In this document: positions 1 to 8,882 of the stretch, piece after piece
How positions within the stretch are numbered: position 1 is the first letter of the stretch
How the letters are laid out: each line of letters begins with the position of its first letter
Origin: an uncultured Oscillospiraceae bacterium
GTDB taxonomy: Bacteria; Bacillota; Clostridia; Oscillospirales; Oscillospiraceae
Assembly (NCBI GenBank): GCA_944385545.1
Contig: CALWXQ010000012.1
Coordinates: 1 to 39,247, forward strand
Reading direction: 5' to 3'
DNA length: 39,247 bases
Notes under the pieces: generated by a model
What the model saw: the letters and a program-made list of their open reading frames with translations, nothing else
Databases searched by the model: none
Told to the model about the DNA's origin: nothing
Program-made: the position numbers and the translations under genes

Positions 1-115
1 GAAAATACCTATCAGGCTGCTTTTTGTGCGAGTTGTGCGCCGTAGGCGCACAAGGAGTGCGCGCAGCAGACTGCAACTCCTTTGTTGAAAAGCCCCGAAG
101 GGGTTTTTCAACAGC
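1..115. repeat. Partial copy of hairpin-array repeat element (cut by window edge)
   Basis: Positions 1-75 are identical to 12196-12270. The following hairpin (83-113) matches 12276-12308 in structure but not fully in sequence: its stem has TGTTG/CAACA where the other copy has TGTCG/CGACA, a compensated change. An inner hairpin TTGTGCGCC-gta-GGCGCACAA is present in both. The left part is lost at the window edge. The right hairpin contains the ABC-F stop codon. Confidence 0.9.
83..113 (-). terminator. Hairpin at the 3' end of the ABC-F gene, supplied by the repeat
   Basis: Stem TGTTGAAAA..CCCC, loop GAA, then GGGG.TTTTCAACA. The ABC-F stop codon (108-110) sits in one arm, so the hairpin forms exactly at the mRNA end. 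There is no clear uridine run after it on the minus strand, so a terminator or 3'-stabilising role is inferred. Confidence 0.5.
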
Positions 116-1982
116 CTGAGGATTCCTGCGCCGCTTCCCATTGGGTCATAAGATCCATCAGGACGGCCTCCGCTTCCTCCTTCTCCCCCAGCAGGCGGGT
201 CAATTCCTGGTAATCAGCGGCGGCGGCATCGATTTTGGCTTCGTAATCCGCCAAAACAGCCTCCTGCTTTTCGATCTCCCGCTCCAACCGGCGGATCAGC
301 TTCTCTATGTCCTTGGTTCCGCCTTTGGGCTTTTCCTTTTTGGGCTTGGCGGGGGCGGCTGGAGCCGGTTTTGCCGCTGCCTCATGCTCCAAAATGGAGC
401 GATATTTTTGGTAGCCGCAGGGGAAATCCCGAACCTTCCCATCCTGCAAAAGCCAAATCCGCTCAGCAAACTTTTCAATAAAATACCGGTCGTGGGAAAC
501 GAACAGAAGAACGCCCTCAAATTCCTCAATGGCGGCCTCCACCCATTCTCTGGATGCAATATCCAAATGGTTTGTCGGTTCGTCCAGAATCAGCAGATTG
601 ATCTTCTCGTCCATGAGCATACACAGCCGCAGCCTGGATTGCTCGCCGCCGGAGAGGGTTCCCACGGTTTTAAATACCTCCTCTCCCTGGAACATAAAGG
701 CGCCCAAACGATCCCTGGCAACCTGGGGAGTGCAGTTCTTCTCATAGAGCATGGTGTCATAGAGCGTCCTCTCCGGGTGGGCGAAGTGAATGATCTGAGG
801 CAGGTATCCCCACTTGACCGTCGGGCCGAACTGGATCTTGCCCTGGCAGTCCTCCTCGCCCAGAAGGCACTTTAAGAACGTGGACTTCCCGGTGCCGTTG
901 TCACCCAAAATAGCGATCCGCTCCCCTGCCTCCACAGACAGCTCTACGCCGGAAAACAGCGTTCTGTCCCCGAAGGATTTCGCCACATTCTTCATTTTAA
1001 ATACCACATCTCCGGAAAACTCCCGTTCCCCAAAGCCGGCCTTCATGGTTCGCTCCTTTTTTGGCTTTTCTGTTTTTTGGATTCGCTCCATCCGATGCTG
1101 GATGGACATAGCCCGACGGTACAGCGTGCGGTTATTGATGCCCCAGCCCTTCATCCGCTCCAGGGTGAAGCCCAGCTGCTTCAGCTTGGCCTGCTCCTGC
1201 TGGTACTGCTTCATTTGCAGATCAAACCGCGCTTGCTTCTCGTCCATGTAAAAGGAGTAGTTGCCGGAATAGAATTCCCCGTGACCGTCTGTGATCTCAA
1301 TGACACGCTGGGCGATCTGATCGATAAAATACCGGTCGTGGGATATGGCGAGCACCGTACCCTTAAAGGCCCGGATGTACTGCTCCAGCCACTCAACACT
1401 GTTCAGATCCAGGTGGTTCGTCGGCTCGTCCAGCAGCAGAATATCGGTCTTCTCCAGCAGCAAGCGGGCCAGGTTCACCCGGGTCTTTTCCCCGCCGGAC
1501 AAGCTGGAGAAGCTCTGCCCCCGCTGCTCCCGGGAAATACCCAGGCCGTTGCAGATCTTATCCACGTCCACATCCATTTCGTATCCGCCGCCGCTGAGAA
1601 AGGCGTTGCTGAGCGCATCGTATTGCCGCAGCTGCTCCTGGGAAGCGCCTTGCGCCATGGCGCACTCCAACAGCTCCATTTTCTGCTTGATCCGCGTCAG
1701 TTGGTTATAGGCCGAGCGCAAAACATCCTCCACCGTATACTCCGGCGGGAATTTGGGGATCTGCGAGATCAAACCCAGGCGCTTGTTTGGATTGACAAAA
1801 ACCTCGCCGCTGTCATAGTCCATTTGTCCGGTGAGAATGTTAAACAAGGTGGTCTTACCACAGCCGTTGCGGCCCAGGATCGCCACCCGCTCCCCCTCCT
1901 GGATTTCAAAACTAAGCCCGTTGAGAAGATTCTCACCAATAACAAAGAATTTGGTCAACTCTTTTACTTGTATATCAACCAT
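108..1982 (-). CDS. ABC-F family ATPase (ribosome-associated type)
   Basis: A 624-residue soluble protein with two ABC ATPase domains and no membrane segments, the ABC-F layout. Domain 1 has Walker A GRNGCGKTT (37-45), signature LSGGEKTR (161-168) and Walker B with DEPTNHLD (185-192). Domain 2 has GDNGTGKST (360-368), LSGGEQSR (443-450) and a second DEPTNHLD (467-474). The linker of about 240-325 is helical and basic, as in proteins reaching into the ribosomal E site. An Ala/Pro/Lys tether (about 535-555) precedes a C-terminal coiled coil (about 557-620). The family acts on stalled or initiating ribosomes, and some members give ribosome-protection resistance; sequence alone does not decide which applies here. 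The start overlaps rnmV by 8 nt, implying translational coupling as last gene of the operon. The last codons and stop lie at or in the repeat hairpin. Confidence 0.93.
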   Translation of the reverse strand: MVDIQVKELTKFFVIGENLLNGLSFEIQEGERVAILGRNGCGKTTLFNILTGQMDYDSGEVFVNPNKRLGLISQIPKFPPEYTVEDVLRSAYNQLTRIKQKMELLECAMAQGASQEQLRQYDALSNAFLSGGGYEMDVDVDKICNGLGISREQRGQSFSSLSGGEKTRVNLARLLLEKTDILLLDEPTNHLDLNSVEWLEQYIRAFKGTVLAISHDRYFIDQIAQRVIEITDGHGEFYSGNYSFYMDEKQARFDLQMKQYQQEQAKLKQLGFTLERMKGWGINNRTLYRRAMSIQHRMERIQKTEKPKKERTMKAGFGEREFSGDVVFKMKNVAKSFGDRTLFSGVELSVEAGERIAILGDNGTGKSTFLKCLLGEEDCQGKIQFGPTVKWGYLPQIIHFAHPERTLYDTMLYEKNCTPQVARDRLGAFMFQGEEVFKTVGTLSGGEQSRLRLCMLMDEKINLLILDEPTNHLDIASREWVEAAIEEFEGVLLFVSHDRYFIEKFAERIWLLQDGKVRDFPCGYQKYRSILEHEAAAKPAPAAPAKPKKEKPKGGTKDIEKLIRRLEREIEKQEAVLADYEAKIDAAAADYQELTRLLGEKEEAEAVLMDLMTQWEAAQESSGC

Positions 1983-2574
1983 GGTTTTGCTCCATTGCTC
2001 TTACGATGGTATCCAACTCCTCCGGCGTGCAGATCAAATTCAGCGCGTCCACCAGAGCGTTGGCACTTAAATTCTTCGGCAGACGCAATTGCTCCGCCAG
2101 CATCCGCCGTCTGTCGGCCGCGTTGGGGCCGCCTGACAGCCCCAAATCCATCATGTGCTGTTTGCTGATCCCCCGCGGCAAAGGCGCAGTTTCCTCCTCC
2201 ATGGTGGCCCCGGCTCGTCTGAGCGCTTCCAGGAGGATTTCCCGGGACATGCCCTCCACGCCCAGCTTTCCTTCTTTTCCAGGGGCAGACTTCCGCTTTT
2301 CCTTTCCCAGAACATCGGGGATGTAGGCGTGCTTTAGATACTTGCCCGGAATCGCGCCTTTTATATAATTGCGGATCACCAGACCTGCCCCATCCGCGTC
2401 GGTCAAAACGATCAGTCCGCGCTTTTCCGCCGCCTGACGCAGAAGCCGCATCCGCTCCTTGTCTTTGAAGATGCCGAAGCCCTTTGTTTCCAGGATTGTC
2501 GCGTCCAGGATCTGGCTGAGGGTATTCTTATCGTAACGGCCCTCCACCACGATCACCTCTTTGATCTTAACCAT
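1975..2574 (-). CDS. rnmV: Ribonuclease M5 (5S rRNA maturation, Toprim domain)
   Basis: RNase M5 cuts the double-stranded flanks of precursor 5S rRNA, usually with ribosomal protein L18 as partner. From the chosen start the protein has 199 residues. The N-terminal Toprim fold shows the catalytic Glu in VVEGRYD (Glu11) and the metal-binding TDADGAG (Asp59, Asp61). The C-terminal half carries the basic substrate-recognition part. The ATG at 2574 is preferred over an upstream in-frame start because AGGAGG stands 6 nt before it. It overlaps holA by 8 nt and ABC-F by 8 nt. In many Firmicutes rnmV lies beside ksgA; here it lies between holA and an ABC-F gene. Confidence 0.92.
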   Translation of the reverse strand: MVKIKEVIVVEGRYDKNTLSQILDATILETKGFGIFKDKERMRLLRQAAEKRGLIVLTDADGAGLVIRNYIKGAIPGKYLKHAYIPDVLGKEKRKSAPGKEGKLGVEGMSREILLEALRRAGATMEEETAPLPRGISKQHMMDLGLSGGPNAADRRRMLAEQLRLPKNLSANALVDALNLICTPEELDTIVRAMEQNHG

Positions 2575-3610
2575 TTCGCGCCTCCTGGGCAAGCTGGAGG
2601 ATCAACAGCTCCAGCAAGCGCTGACTATCGTCAAAGGAGGTTTTCATGCGATAGTCGGTCATAACCACCAATTCGGCGGCTTTTTTGCAAAAGGAGGAAG
2701 AAAAGCGCCTGGCTGCATCCATCGTCTTCCTGGCGGGATAATCCGGCAGGCCGCACAGCTTTTGCAGATCGATCGCGGTTTTCCCGTGGTCAAGCAAGAT
2801 TCGGGCCGCGCCGATCCGGCGAAAATGCGCCCCCACCGCGCCGAGAATCGCCAGCGGCTCCTGCTGCATTTTCATCAGCTGGCGCAGCTTTTCCAAGGCC
2901 TGGTCGTACCTTCCCGCACTGAGCAGATCGGTCATTTGGAATACCACCGCATCCAGAACCGGTTCGGTCACCGCGTCGATGTCCGTTTTTTTGATCTCGT
3001 CCCCGCCGCAATAGGCGCAGATTTTTTCGATCTCGCCGCCCAGAGCCGTCATGGTTCCGCCGGTGATTTCGATGAGATAACCGCACAGATCCGTGGAGAT
3101 CCGCTTTTTCCGGGCGGCAAAGTGCCGTGTGATCCAGGGCACCAGATCCCGCTGATTCTGCTTGGCAAATTCCACGATAGAGCCGCCGCGCTCCACCGCT
3201 TCCCACAGCTTTTTCAGTCGCTTGTCCGGTTTCCATGGCACAGTTACATAGGTAAAAATCACCGTGCAATACTCCGGAATATCTCCCAGAAGCTCCGCCA
3301 TTTTCGTCCGGTCGGATTCATTCATTTTGAACAAGTCCACGTCATCCACCTGAACCAGCGTGCTTTGCGCCATCATCGGCAGATTTTCCACAGAATCGGC
3401 AAACGCGCGTATATCAAAGGTTTCCTGATCCAGCCGGTGGAAATTAAAGGATTCCGTCAGCGGATCCAGCAGCTGCTTTTTGATCTGGCCAAGATAATGA
3501 TGAAGCAGGAAGGTTTCTTCCCCATGAAAAATATACAGCCGTTCCAGCGATCCGCTTTTCAGTGCGGTTTTCAGCGCCTGCAAACCGCCGGGTGTGGTTT
3601 TTTTTGCCAT
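2567..3610 (-). CDS. holA: DNA polymerase III subunit delta
   Basis: A 347-residue clamp-loader delta subunit, which opens the beta sliding clamp during replication. The N-terminal AAA+-like region begins with the family hallmark of a degenerate nucleotide-binding segment (IFHGEETFLLHHYLGQ, about residues 28-43). The helical lid and C-terminal collar (about 210-340) contain the typical LLSAGRYDQALEKLRQL and LAILGAVGAHFRRI stretches. Length matches the family. Only 4 nt separate its start from the comEC stop, and its end overlaps rnmV. The comEC-holA adjacency is widespread in Firmicutes and supports both calls. Confidence 0.93.
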   Translation of the reverse strand: MAKKTTPGGLQALKTALKSGSLERLYIFHGEETFLLHHYLGQIKKQLLDPLTESFNFHRLDQETFDIRAFADSVENLPMMAQSTLVQVDDVDLFKMNESDRTKMAELLGDIPEYCTVIFTYVTVPWKPDKRLKKLWEAVERGGSIVEFAKQNQRDLVPWITRHFAARKKRISTDLCGYLIEITGGTMTALGGEIEKICAYCGGDEIKKTDIDAVTEPVLDAVVFQMTDLLSAGRYDQALEKLRQLMKMQQEPLAILGAVGAHFRRIGAARILLDHGKTAIDLQKLCGLPDYPARKTMDAARRFSSSFCKKAAELVVMTDYRMKTSFDDSQRLLELLILQLAQEARNG

Positions 3611-3614
3611 GGTG

Positions 3615-5846
3615 TCACCTCCTGATTACAATATCCCCATGGGAATCGGTTCGGTAAACCGCGCAGCCCCAGGACGCAAGCCGTTCCAGCAGCTCCGGCG
3701 CGGGATGTCCGTAGGGATTATCCAGTCCCACACTGATGCATACGGTTTCCGGACGGGTGCGTTCCAGCAGCGCTTCCGATGTCGCGTATTTGGATCCGTG
3801 GTGTCCCGCGATCAGCACATCCACATCCGCGATCACCGGGTTTTCCAGCAGCGCTTCCTCGCCGTCCATATCCCTGTCACCGGTGATCAGTATATCACAT
3901 TTTTCCGTATCAAACAAGATACACAAGCTTTTTTCATTGCCGCTCCCCTCATAATCCGCCGCGAAAATGTGGATCACCGCGTTTCCCCAGGCTATGGTCA
4001 TATCCCGATCCGCGTATACCACCTCCGCGTCGGTATGTTCCGCAAGTTCCCATGGCTCCGGGGGCAGGATCAGCAGATCCGTATCCACCCGGGACAGCAG
4101 ATTTCCGGCAGCCGCGGCATGATCCTCATCGAAATGGGTGATGATCAGTCCGTCCAGTCTGGGAATGCCCTGGCTCAGCAATTCTTCGGCGGCAATGTCA
4201 GCCGTATCCGTATCCCGATCCCCGCCGCAATCGACCATATAGGTTCTGCCTTGGCTTTGCAGCAGCAAGCACTGACCTTGTCCAACATCCAGCACTGTCA
4301 GCCGCACATCGTCCATCAGCGGTTCTACCCAGGACGCCAGCAAAGCGGCGCAAAGCCCCAGGCAGACGCAGCAGACAAATATCCACGGCTCCTTACGCCT
4401 GCTTATCAAAAGCACCGCCAGGAGAACGTAAACAAACAGCAGCCACCAGCTAATGTAAGCGCTTCGGGTATACACAGCCGCTAAGGGCAGATCCGCCATT
4501 CCCTTTGCCAACAGCAGAACATAGCGGATGGGAATCGATATGGCAGCGGCCAACAGCGTCGCTCCGCTCTGCCAAACCAACGCCAGCAGGCAAACCGCGA
4601 TCAAACCGTAAAAGACAAAGCTGATCACCCAAAGGGTGAGCAAATTCGTCACCGCGCCGGCCAGGCTCACCGTGCCGAAATACATCGCGCTTAACGGCAT
4701 GGTAAAGAACATCGCCCCCAACGTCACGGAAACGGAACCGGAGAACCATCCCACAAAGCAGGCCTTCTTCCCCTTCCGGCTGGTGTCGCCGAATAAGGAG
4801 ACAAGCCACTGCCGAAGCTTTGGCGAGAACAGGTAGATCCCAGCCACACTGGCAACAGAAAGCTGAAATCCGGCATTGGTAATGGTAAGCGGATTCCCAG
4901 CCAAAATGACCAAAACGGCAAAGGACAGCGCAGTGGGCCCGTCGTAGGATTTTTGGAACAAGGTTGCCGCTAACAGCAATCCGGACATCAGGCAAGCCCT
5001 TGTCACCGACGGCGTGAATCCAGCCACAGCCGCGAACAACAGCAGCGCCGGCAGGCCCAGCAGTGCGGTCAGAAATCGTTTCCGAAAGGTCACGATACTG
5101 ATCAGTGCGAACAAAATAGAAACATGCAAACCGGACACCGCCACTACATGGCGAATGCCGCTGATCTTCAGATCCGTATCCGTTTCATATCCCAGATCGC
5201 CGGTATCGCCCAGCAAAAGCGCCTGGGCAAAGGGAAACGTATCCGCCGGGAAGCAGTCCGCCAGCAGTTGCTTGATCTCCCGGCGCAGCTTAGCCGGAAG
5301 ATCCTTCCAAGTGTCCGGAGCATGGTTCACCCTGACCGTCTTTCCTGTCTGATACAGGAGCATGAAGATCCCCTTCCCCTGATGATAGGTAGCGTTTTCC
5401 GCTCCGTCCGCTGTGGTTACCCGGCAGCGAAAGGTTCCCTGGATCTGATCTCCGGGGGCCAACGGATCCGTCTCGTCCAAATATGCCAAAACCCGGAAGC
5501 TTCGTTCCTTCAGGGTGATGCTGCCCTCCACCCGCGTGCCATAGTTCGTCTCCTGGCTGTAGTCGGTCACCCGAATGGTGATCCCCTGTGTAACCCCGTC
5601 CAGAGCCGCCGCAGGCTGCAAGTATGCTTGGTCAAACCGCGCAAACCACACCACGCCCAGCGCGAATCCAAGGAGCGCTACTGCCATTGCCGCGAACCGA
5701 TCCAGTCTCCTGCCAAGCAGCCAAGCGATCCCCGCCAGCAAAAGCGCCGTCAGCGCGGAAGGCCAGCGGTATGCGTCCGGGAGCAAATACGCGCACAGGA
5801 CGCAGGCGCTCCCGGAGCCAATGGCGAACCACATCAGTTCCCGCAT
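3615..5846 (-). CDS. comEC: ComEC/Rec2-type DNA internalisation channel
   Basis: An integral membrane protein of 743 residues. The N-terminal part has membrane segments and a DUF4131-like domain, the middle is the polytopic Competence domain (KISGIRHVVAVSGLHVSILFAL-type motif, about residues 220-250), and the C-terminal part is a metallo-beta-lactamase-like domain with DVGQGQC, THFDEDH (about 570-576) and HHGS (about 682). The family conducts single-stranded DNA into the cell during natural transformation, and the C-terminal domain probably degrades the non-transferred strand. The ATG at 5846 is chosen because AAGGAGGT lies just upstream; the longer open frame to 5882 has no such site. No other late-competence gene is in the window, so competence itself is not shown. 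Confidence 0.93.
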   Translation of the reverse strand: MRELMWFAIGSGSACVLCAYLLPDAYRWPSALTALLLAGIAWLLGRRLDRFAAMAVALLGFALGVVWFARFDQAYLQPAAALDGVTQGITIRVTDYSQETNYGTRVEGSITLKERSFRVLAYLDETDPLAPGDQIQGTFRCRVTTADGAENATYHQGKGIFMLLYQTGKTVRVNHAPDTWKDLPAKLRREIKQLLADCFPADTFPFAQALLLGDTGDLGYETDTDLKISGIRHVVAVSGLHVSILFALISIVTFRKRFLTALLGLPALLLFAAVAGFTPSVTRACLMSGLLLAATLFQKSYDGPTALSFAVLVILAGNPLTITNAGFQLSVASVAGIYLFSPKLRQWLVSLFGDTSRKGKKACFVGWFSGSVSVTLGAMFFTMPLSAMYFGTVSLAGAVTNLLTLWVISFVFYGLIAVCLLALVWQSGATLLAAAISIPIRYVLLLAKGMADLPLAAVYTRSAYISWWLLFVYVLLAVLLISRRKEPWIFVCCVCLGLCAALLASWVEPLMDDVRLTVLDVGQGQCLLLQSQGRTYMVDCGGDRDTDTADIAAEELLSQGIPRLDGLIITHFDEDHAAAAGNLLSRVDTDLLILPPEPWELAEHTDAEVVYADRDMTIAWGNAVIHIFAADYEGSGNEKSLCILFDTEKCDILITGDRDMDGEEALLENPVIADVDVLIAGHHGSKYATSEALLERTRPETVCISVGLDNPYGHPAPELLERLASWGCAVYRTDSHGDIVIRR

Positions 5847-5898
5847 ACCAGCACCTCCTTCTCTGCGCTGAAAAGACGTCACAGCTCCGCAATTACGC

Positions 5899-5930
5899 CA
5901 AAGGACGCCGCCAAGGGGCAGCGTCCTTTG
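5899..5930 (-). terminator. Hairpin after alaS
   Basis: Ten-base arms CAAAGGACGC/GCGTCCTTTG with a short GC-rich extension stand 5 nt after the alaS stop. No U tract follows on either strand, so this may be a weak terminator or an RNA-processing/stability hairpin between alaS and comEC. Confidence 0.45.
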
Positions 5931-5934
5931 AAAA

Positions 5935-8574
5935 TTAACGGATTTCGGATGCGACGAAGTCGTCCACCATTGCCAGGGCGTTGTCCACCTTGTTCAGATC
6001 TTTGCCGCCGCCCATTGCGCTGTCCGGCTTACCGCCGCCGCTGCCGCCGCAGGTGGAGCAGACCAACTTCACCAGCTCGCCGGCTTTGATGCCGTTGGCA
6101 ACGGACTCTTTGCCGCAGACCGCCAGGAAGGTGGGCTTCCCTCCGTTTACCGTAGCCAAAACCGCCACAACCCGGGGATCCTTGTCCCGGAGCATATCGC
6201 CCATCTGCCGCAGCTTTGCCACGTCCGCATTGGGTACGGTCGCGGTAATCACCTTATGCCCGCCCACGTTGTGAGAAGCAAACAAGAACCGATCCACTTC
6301 GCCGCTGGCTTCCTTAGCCTGGTACTGCTCAATGGCGCGGCGCAGCGCTTTGGCCTCGTCCAGCTGCGCCTGGATCCGCATGCCCAGCTCCGTAGGCTTG
6401 GTCTTGAGCTTCAGCGCCGCTTCAAACAGCATCTGTCTGGTCTTCTCCATATTCTGAAGGCAAAGCTTGCCGGTAATGGCCTCGATCCGGCGCACACCGG
6501 AAGCCACGGAGCTGTCGCTTTCCAGTTCAAAGGGGCCAACCTTGGCCGTGTTGTCCAAGTGAGTACCGCCGCACAGCTCAATGGAATAATTCCCCATATT
6601 GACTACACGAACAGTGTCGCCGTACTTTTCGCTGAACAGCGCCGTGGCGCCCAGAGCCTTGGCGTCATGAATGCTCATTTCCCGGGTCTCGATGGGATAG
6701 CCTTCCAGGGTGGCGTTCTGAACCAGGGAATTGACCTTAGCCATTTCCTCGCCGGTCAGGGCGGAATAGTGGGTGAAGTCAAAGCGCAGGTGATCCGGCT
6801 CCACGTAAGAACCGGCCTGGTGAACGTGGTCACCCAGAACGCTTTGCAGCGCCTTCTGCAGGAGGTGGGTCGCCGTATGGGCACGCATAATGGCCTTGCG
6901 GCGCTCCACATCAATGGCGGCACAGACCATATCGTCGACCTTGATGGAACCGCCGGTCATTTTGCCGTAGTGCAGATACTTGCCGCCCTTGTCCTTCTGA
7001 ACGTCGGTCACCTGGAAACGGCTGTTACCCATGAGAAGCACGCCGTGGTCAGCCACCTGACCGCCCATTTCCGCATAGAAGGGCGTCTTGTCCAGAACGA
7101 TGATGCCGCTTTCACCGGCGGTAATGGCGCCGGATACTTCCTCGCCCACACAGACCGCCAGAACCTTCGCCTCGCAGTTGTTCTCGGTGTATCCAACAAA
7201 CGTGGTGGGCGTATTGTCCAGACCCAGGTCAATACCCGCCCAGGCAAGATCTCCCAGCGCCTTCCGGGCCTCCCGGGCACGAACCTTCTGCTCCTGCATC
7301 AGCCGGGTAAAGGCCTGCTGATCCAGAGTCATGTCCTCGTCGGCCACCATTTCCAGGGTCAGGTCAATGGGGAAGCCATAGGTATCGTACAGCTTAAAGG
7401 CGTCAGCGCCGGAAAATTCCGTCTCACCCTTAGCCTTGTGCTCCGCCAGCATGTTGGCAAAAATCGCCATGCCGCCGTCGATGGTGCGGGCGAAGTTTTC
7501 TTCCTCCACCTTGACCACCTTGGTGATATACTCAGCCCGCTCCCGCAGGTAGGTATAGTGAACCTCATTCTCCTGGATCACCGTCTCCACCACCTGGAAC
7601 AGGAAGGGATGGTTGACCCCAAGAAGCTTACCGTGCCGGGCAGCCCGACGCAGCAGACGGCGCAGCACATAGCCCCGGCCTTCATTGCTGGGCAAAACGC
7701 CATCGGCGATCATAAAGGTAGCGGCCCGAATGTGATCCGTAATAACCCGCAGGCTCACGTCCATTTTGACACTCTGGCCGTAAGAGGCGCCGGTGAGCTC
7801 CGTAACCTTGTTGGTGATATTCATAACCGTGTCCACTTCGAACAGGGAATTGACGTCCTGACACACCACAGCCAGCCGCTCCAGGCCCATGCCGGTATCG
7901 ATATTCTTTTGGGAAAGCTCCGTATAGTTGCCGTTGCCGTCGTTGTTGAACTGGGAGAACACGTTGTTCCAAACTTCCATATACCGATCGCAGTCGCAGC
8001 CAACGGTACAGGTGGGCTTGCCGCAGCCGTACTGTTCGCCCCGGTCATAGTAGATCTCAGAGCAAGGGCCGCAGGGGCCGGAACCATGCTCCCAGAAGTT
8101 GTCCTCCTTACCGAAGCGGTAAATCCGATCCGCGGGGACGCCGACCTCATTGTGCCAGATATGGAAGGCCTCCTCGTCGTCCAGGTAGATGGAAGGATAC
8201 AGCCGGTTCTCGTCCAGTCCCACCACCTTGGTCAGGAATTCCCAGCTCCAGGCAATGGCCTCATGCTTGAAATAATCGCCGAAGGAGAAGTTGCCCAGCA
8301 TTTCAAAATAGGTGCCGTGCCGGGCAGTTTTGCCGATGTTTTCAATGTCGCCGGTACGGATGCACTTCTGGCAAGTGCAGACCCGGTGCCGTGGCGGCTC
8401 GATCTCGCCGGTGAAATAGGGCTTCATCGGCGCCATGCCGGAGTTGATCAGCAGCAAGGACGCGTCGTTCTGCGGGATCAGAGAAAAGCTGGGCAGGCGC
8501 AGATGGTTCTTGCTCTCAAAGAAGGACAGGAACATCTCACGCAGTTCGTTTACGCCATAAGGCTTGGGTTCCAT
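5935..8574 (-). CDS. alaS: Alanyl-tRNA synthetase
   Basis: Charges tRNA-Ala with alanine in the cytosol. The 879-residue length fits the bacterial family. The class II aminoacylation core is at the N-terminus (FLSFFESKNH, then RTGDIENIGKTARHGTYFEM, about 70-90). The editing domain has the zinc-ligand pairs HTATH (about 562-566) and CGGTH (about 666-670). The C-terminal DHHA1 domain ends with the Gly-rich GGSGGGKPDSAMGGG. The start has GGAGGT just upstream. An alanine-type T-box leader and a strong promoter precede the gene, so expression should rise when uncharged tRNA-Ala accumulates. The comEC operon follows 88 nt downstream. Confidence 0.97.
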   Translation of the reverse strand: MEPKPYGVNELREMFLSFFESKNHLRLPSFSLIPQNDASLLLINSGMAPMKPYFTGEIEPPRHRVCTCQKCIRTGDIENIGKTARHGTYFEMLGNFSFGDYFKHEAIAWSWEFLTKVVGLDENRLYPSIYLDDEEAFHIWHNEVGVPADRIYRFGKEDNFWEHGSGPCGPCSEIYYDRGEQYGCGKPTCTVGCDCDRYMEVWNNVFSQFNNDGNGNYTELSQKNIDTGMGLERLAVVCQDVNSLFEVDTVMNITNKVTELTGASYGQSVKMDVSLRVITDHIRAATFMIADGVLPSNEGRGYVLRRLLRRAARHGKLLGVNHPFLFQVVETVIQENEVHYTYLRERAEYITKVVKVEEENFARTIDGGMAIFANMLAEHKAKGETEFSGADAFKLYDTYGFPIDLTLEMVADEDMTLDQQAFTRLMQEQKVRAREARKALGDLAWAGIDLGLDNTPTTFVGYTENNCEAKVLAVCVGEEVSGAITAGESGIIVLDKTPFYAEMGGQVADHGVLLMGNSRFQVTDVQKDKGGKYLHYGKMTGGSIKVDDMVCAAIDVERRKAIMRAHTATHLLQKALQSVLGDHVHQAGSYVEPDHLRFDFTHYSALTGEEMAKVNSLVQNATLEGYPIETREMSIHDAKALGATALFSEKYGDTVRVVNMGNYSIELCGGTHLDNTAKVGPFELESDSSVASGVRRIEAITGKLCLQNMEKTRQMLFEAALKLKTKPTELGMRIQAQLDEAKALRRAIEQYQAKEASGEVDRFLFASHNVGGHKVITATVPNADVAKLRQMGDMLRDKDPRVVAVLATVNGGKPTFLAVCGKESVANGIKAGELVKLVCSTCGGSGGGKPDSAMGGGKDLNKVDNALAMVDDFVASEIR

Positions 8575-8612
8575 GGTTCTATACCTCCAAAAATAATGCT
8601 ACAAAATGCCGC

Positions 8613-8647
8613 AAAATAACGCCGCCCCATCAGATAGGGGCGACGTT
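8613..8647 (-). terminator. T-box-controlled terminator of alaS
   Basis: Stem GTCGCCCC/GGGGCGGC with loop TATCTGAT, followed by TTATTTT. It overlaps the expected antiterminator downstream of the T-box motif. Confidence 0.85.
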
Positions 8648-8831
8648 CATCGCGGTACCACCCTAATTCGTCTGCATGCAGACATCTTAGACGCTCTGTA
8701 ACGGGAGCACCCGTCCCGGTCATCCCGGGCAACGCAGGAAGTGGCTTGCAAGGTCAGGCCAAGGGCTCGCACCGAATCCCTCTCGCTTTGGACTTCACCC
8801 TTGCTTGGTTTCCGCAAAGTCTTTTCATATC
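8613..8831 (-). promoter_or_regulatory. T-box riboswitch (alanine) controlling alaS
   Basis: The leader contains the T-box antiterminator motif GGGTGGTACCGCG (8663-8651), the Stem I AG-bulge AGCGAG and distal loop GGTGCGAG, and a Stem III hairpin GTCTGCATGCAGAC. It ends in a terminator (8613-8647). A GCC codon followed by a purine (8745-8743) lies in the loop between the GCAAGG/CCTTGC and GGAA/TTCC helices, as expected for an alanine specifier. Uncharged tRNA-Ala should stabilise the antiterminator. Confidence 0.93.
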
Positions 8832-8837
8832 GATTGT

Positions 8838-8865
8838 ATTCTAGCACAAAACCCAGAAATGTCAA
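8838..8865 (-). promoter_or_regulatory. alaS promoter
   Basis: -35 TTGACA (8865-8860), 16-nt spacer, -10 TAGAAT (8843-8838) with an extended TG element (TGCTAGAAT). Transcription should start near 8831, just before the T-box. Confidence 0.85.
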
Positions 8866-8882
8866 TGTTTTTTCCGGCGTTT

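Noticed and set aside
141-875. Long plus-strand frames opposite the ABC-F, holA, alaS and GH3 genes
   Set aside because: These are antisense shadows of well-identified genes, caused by high third-position GC.
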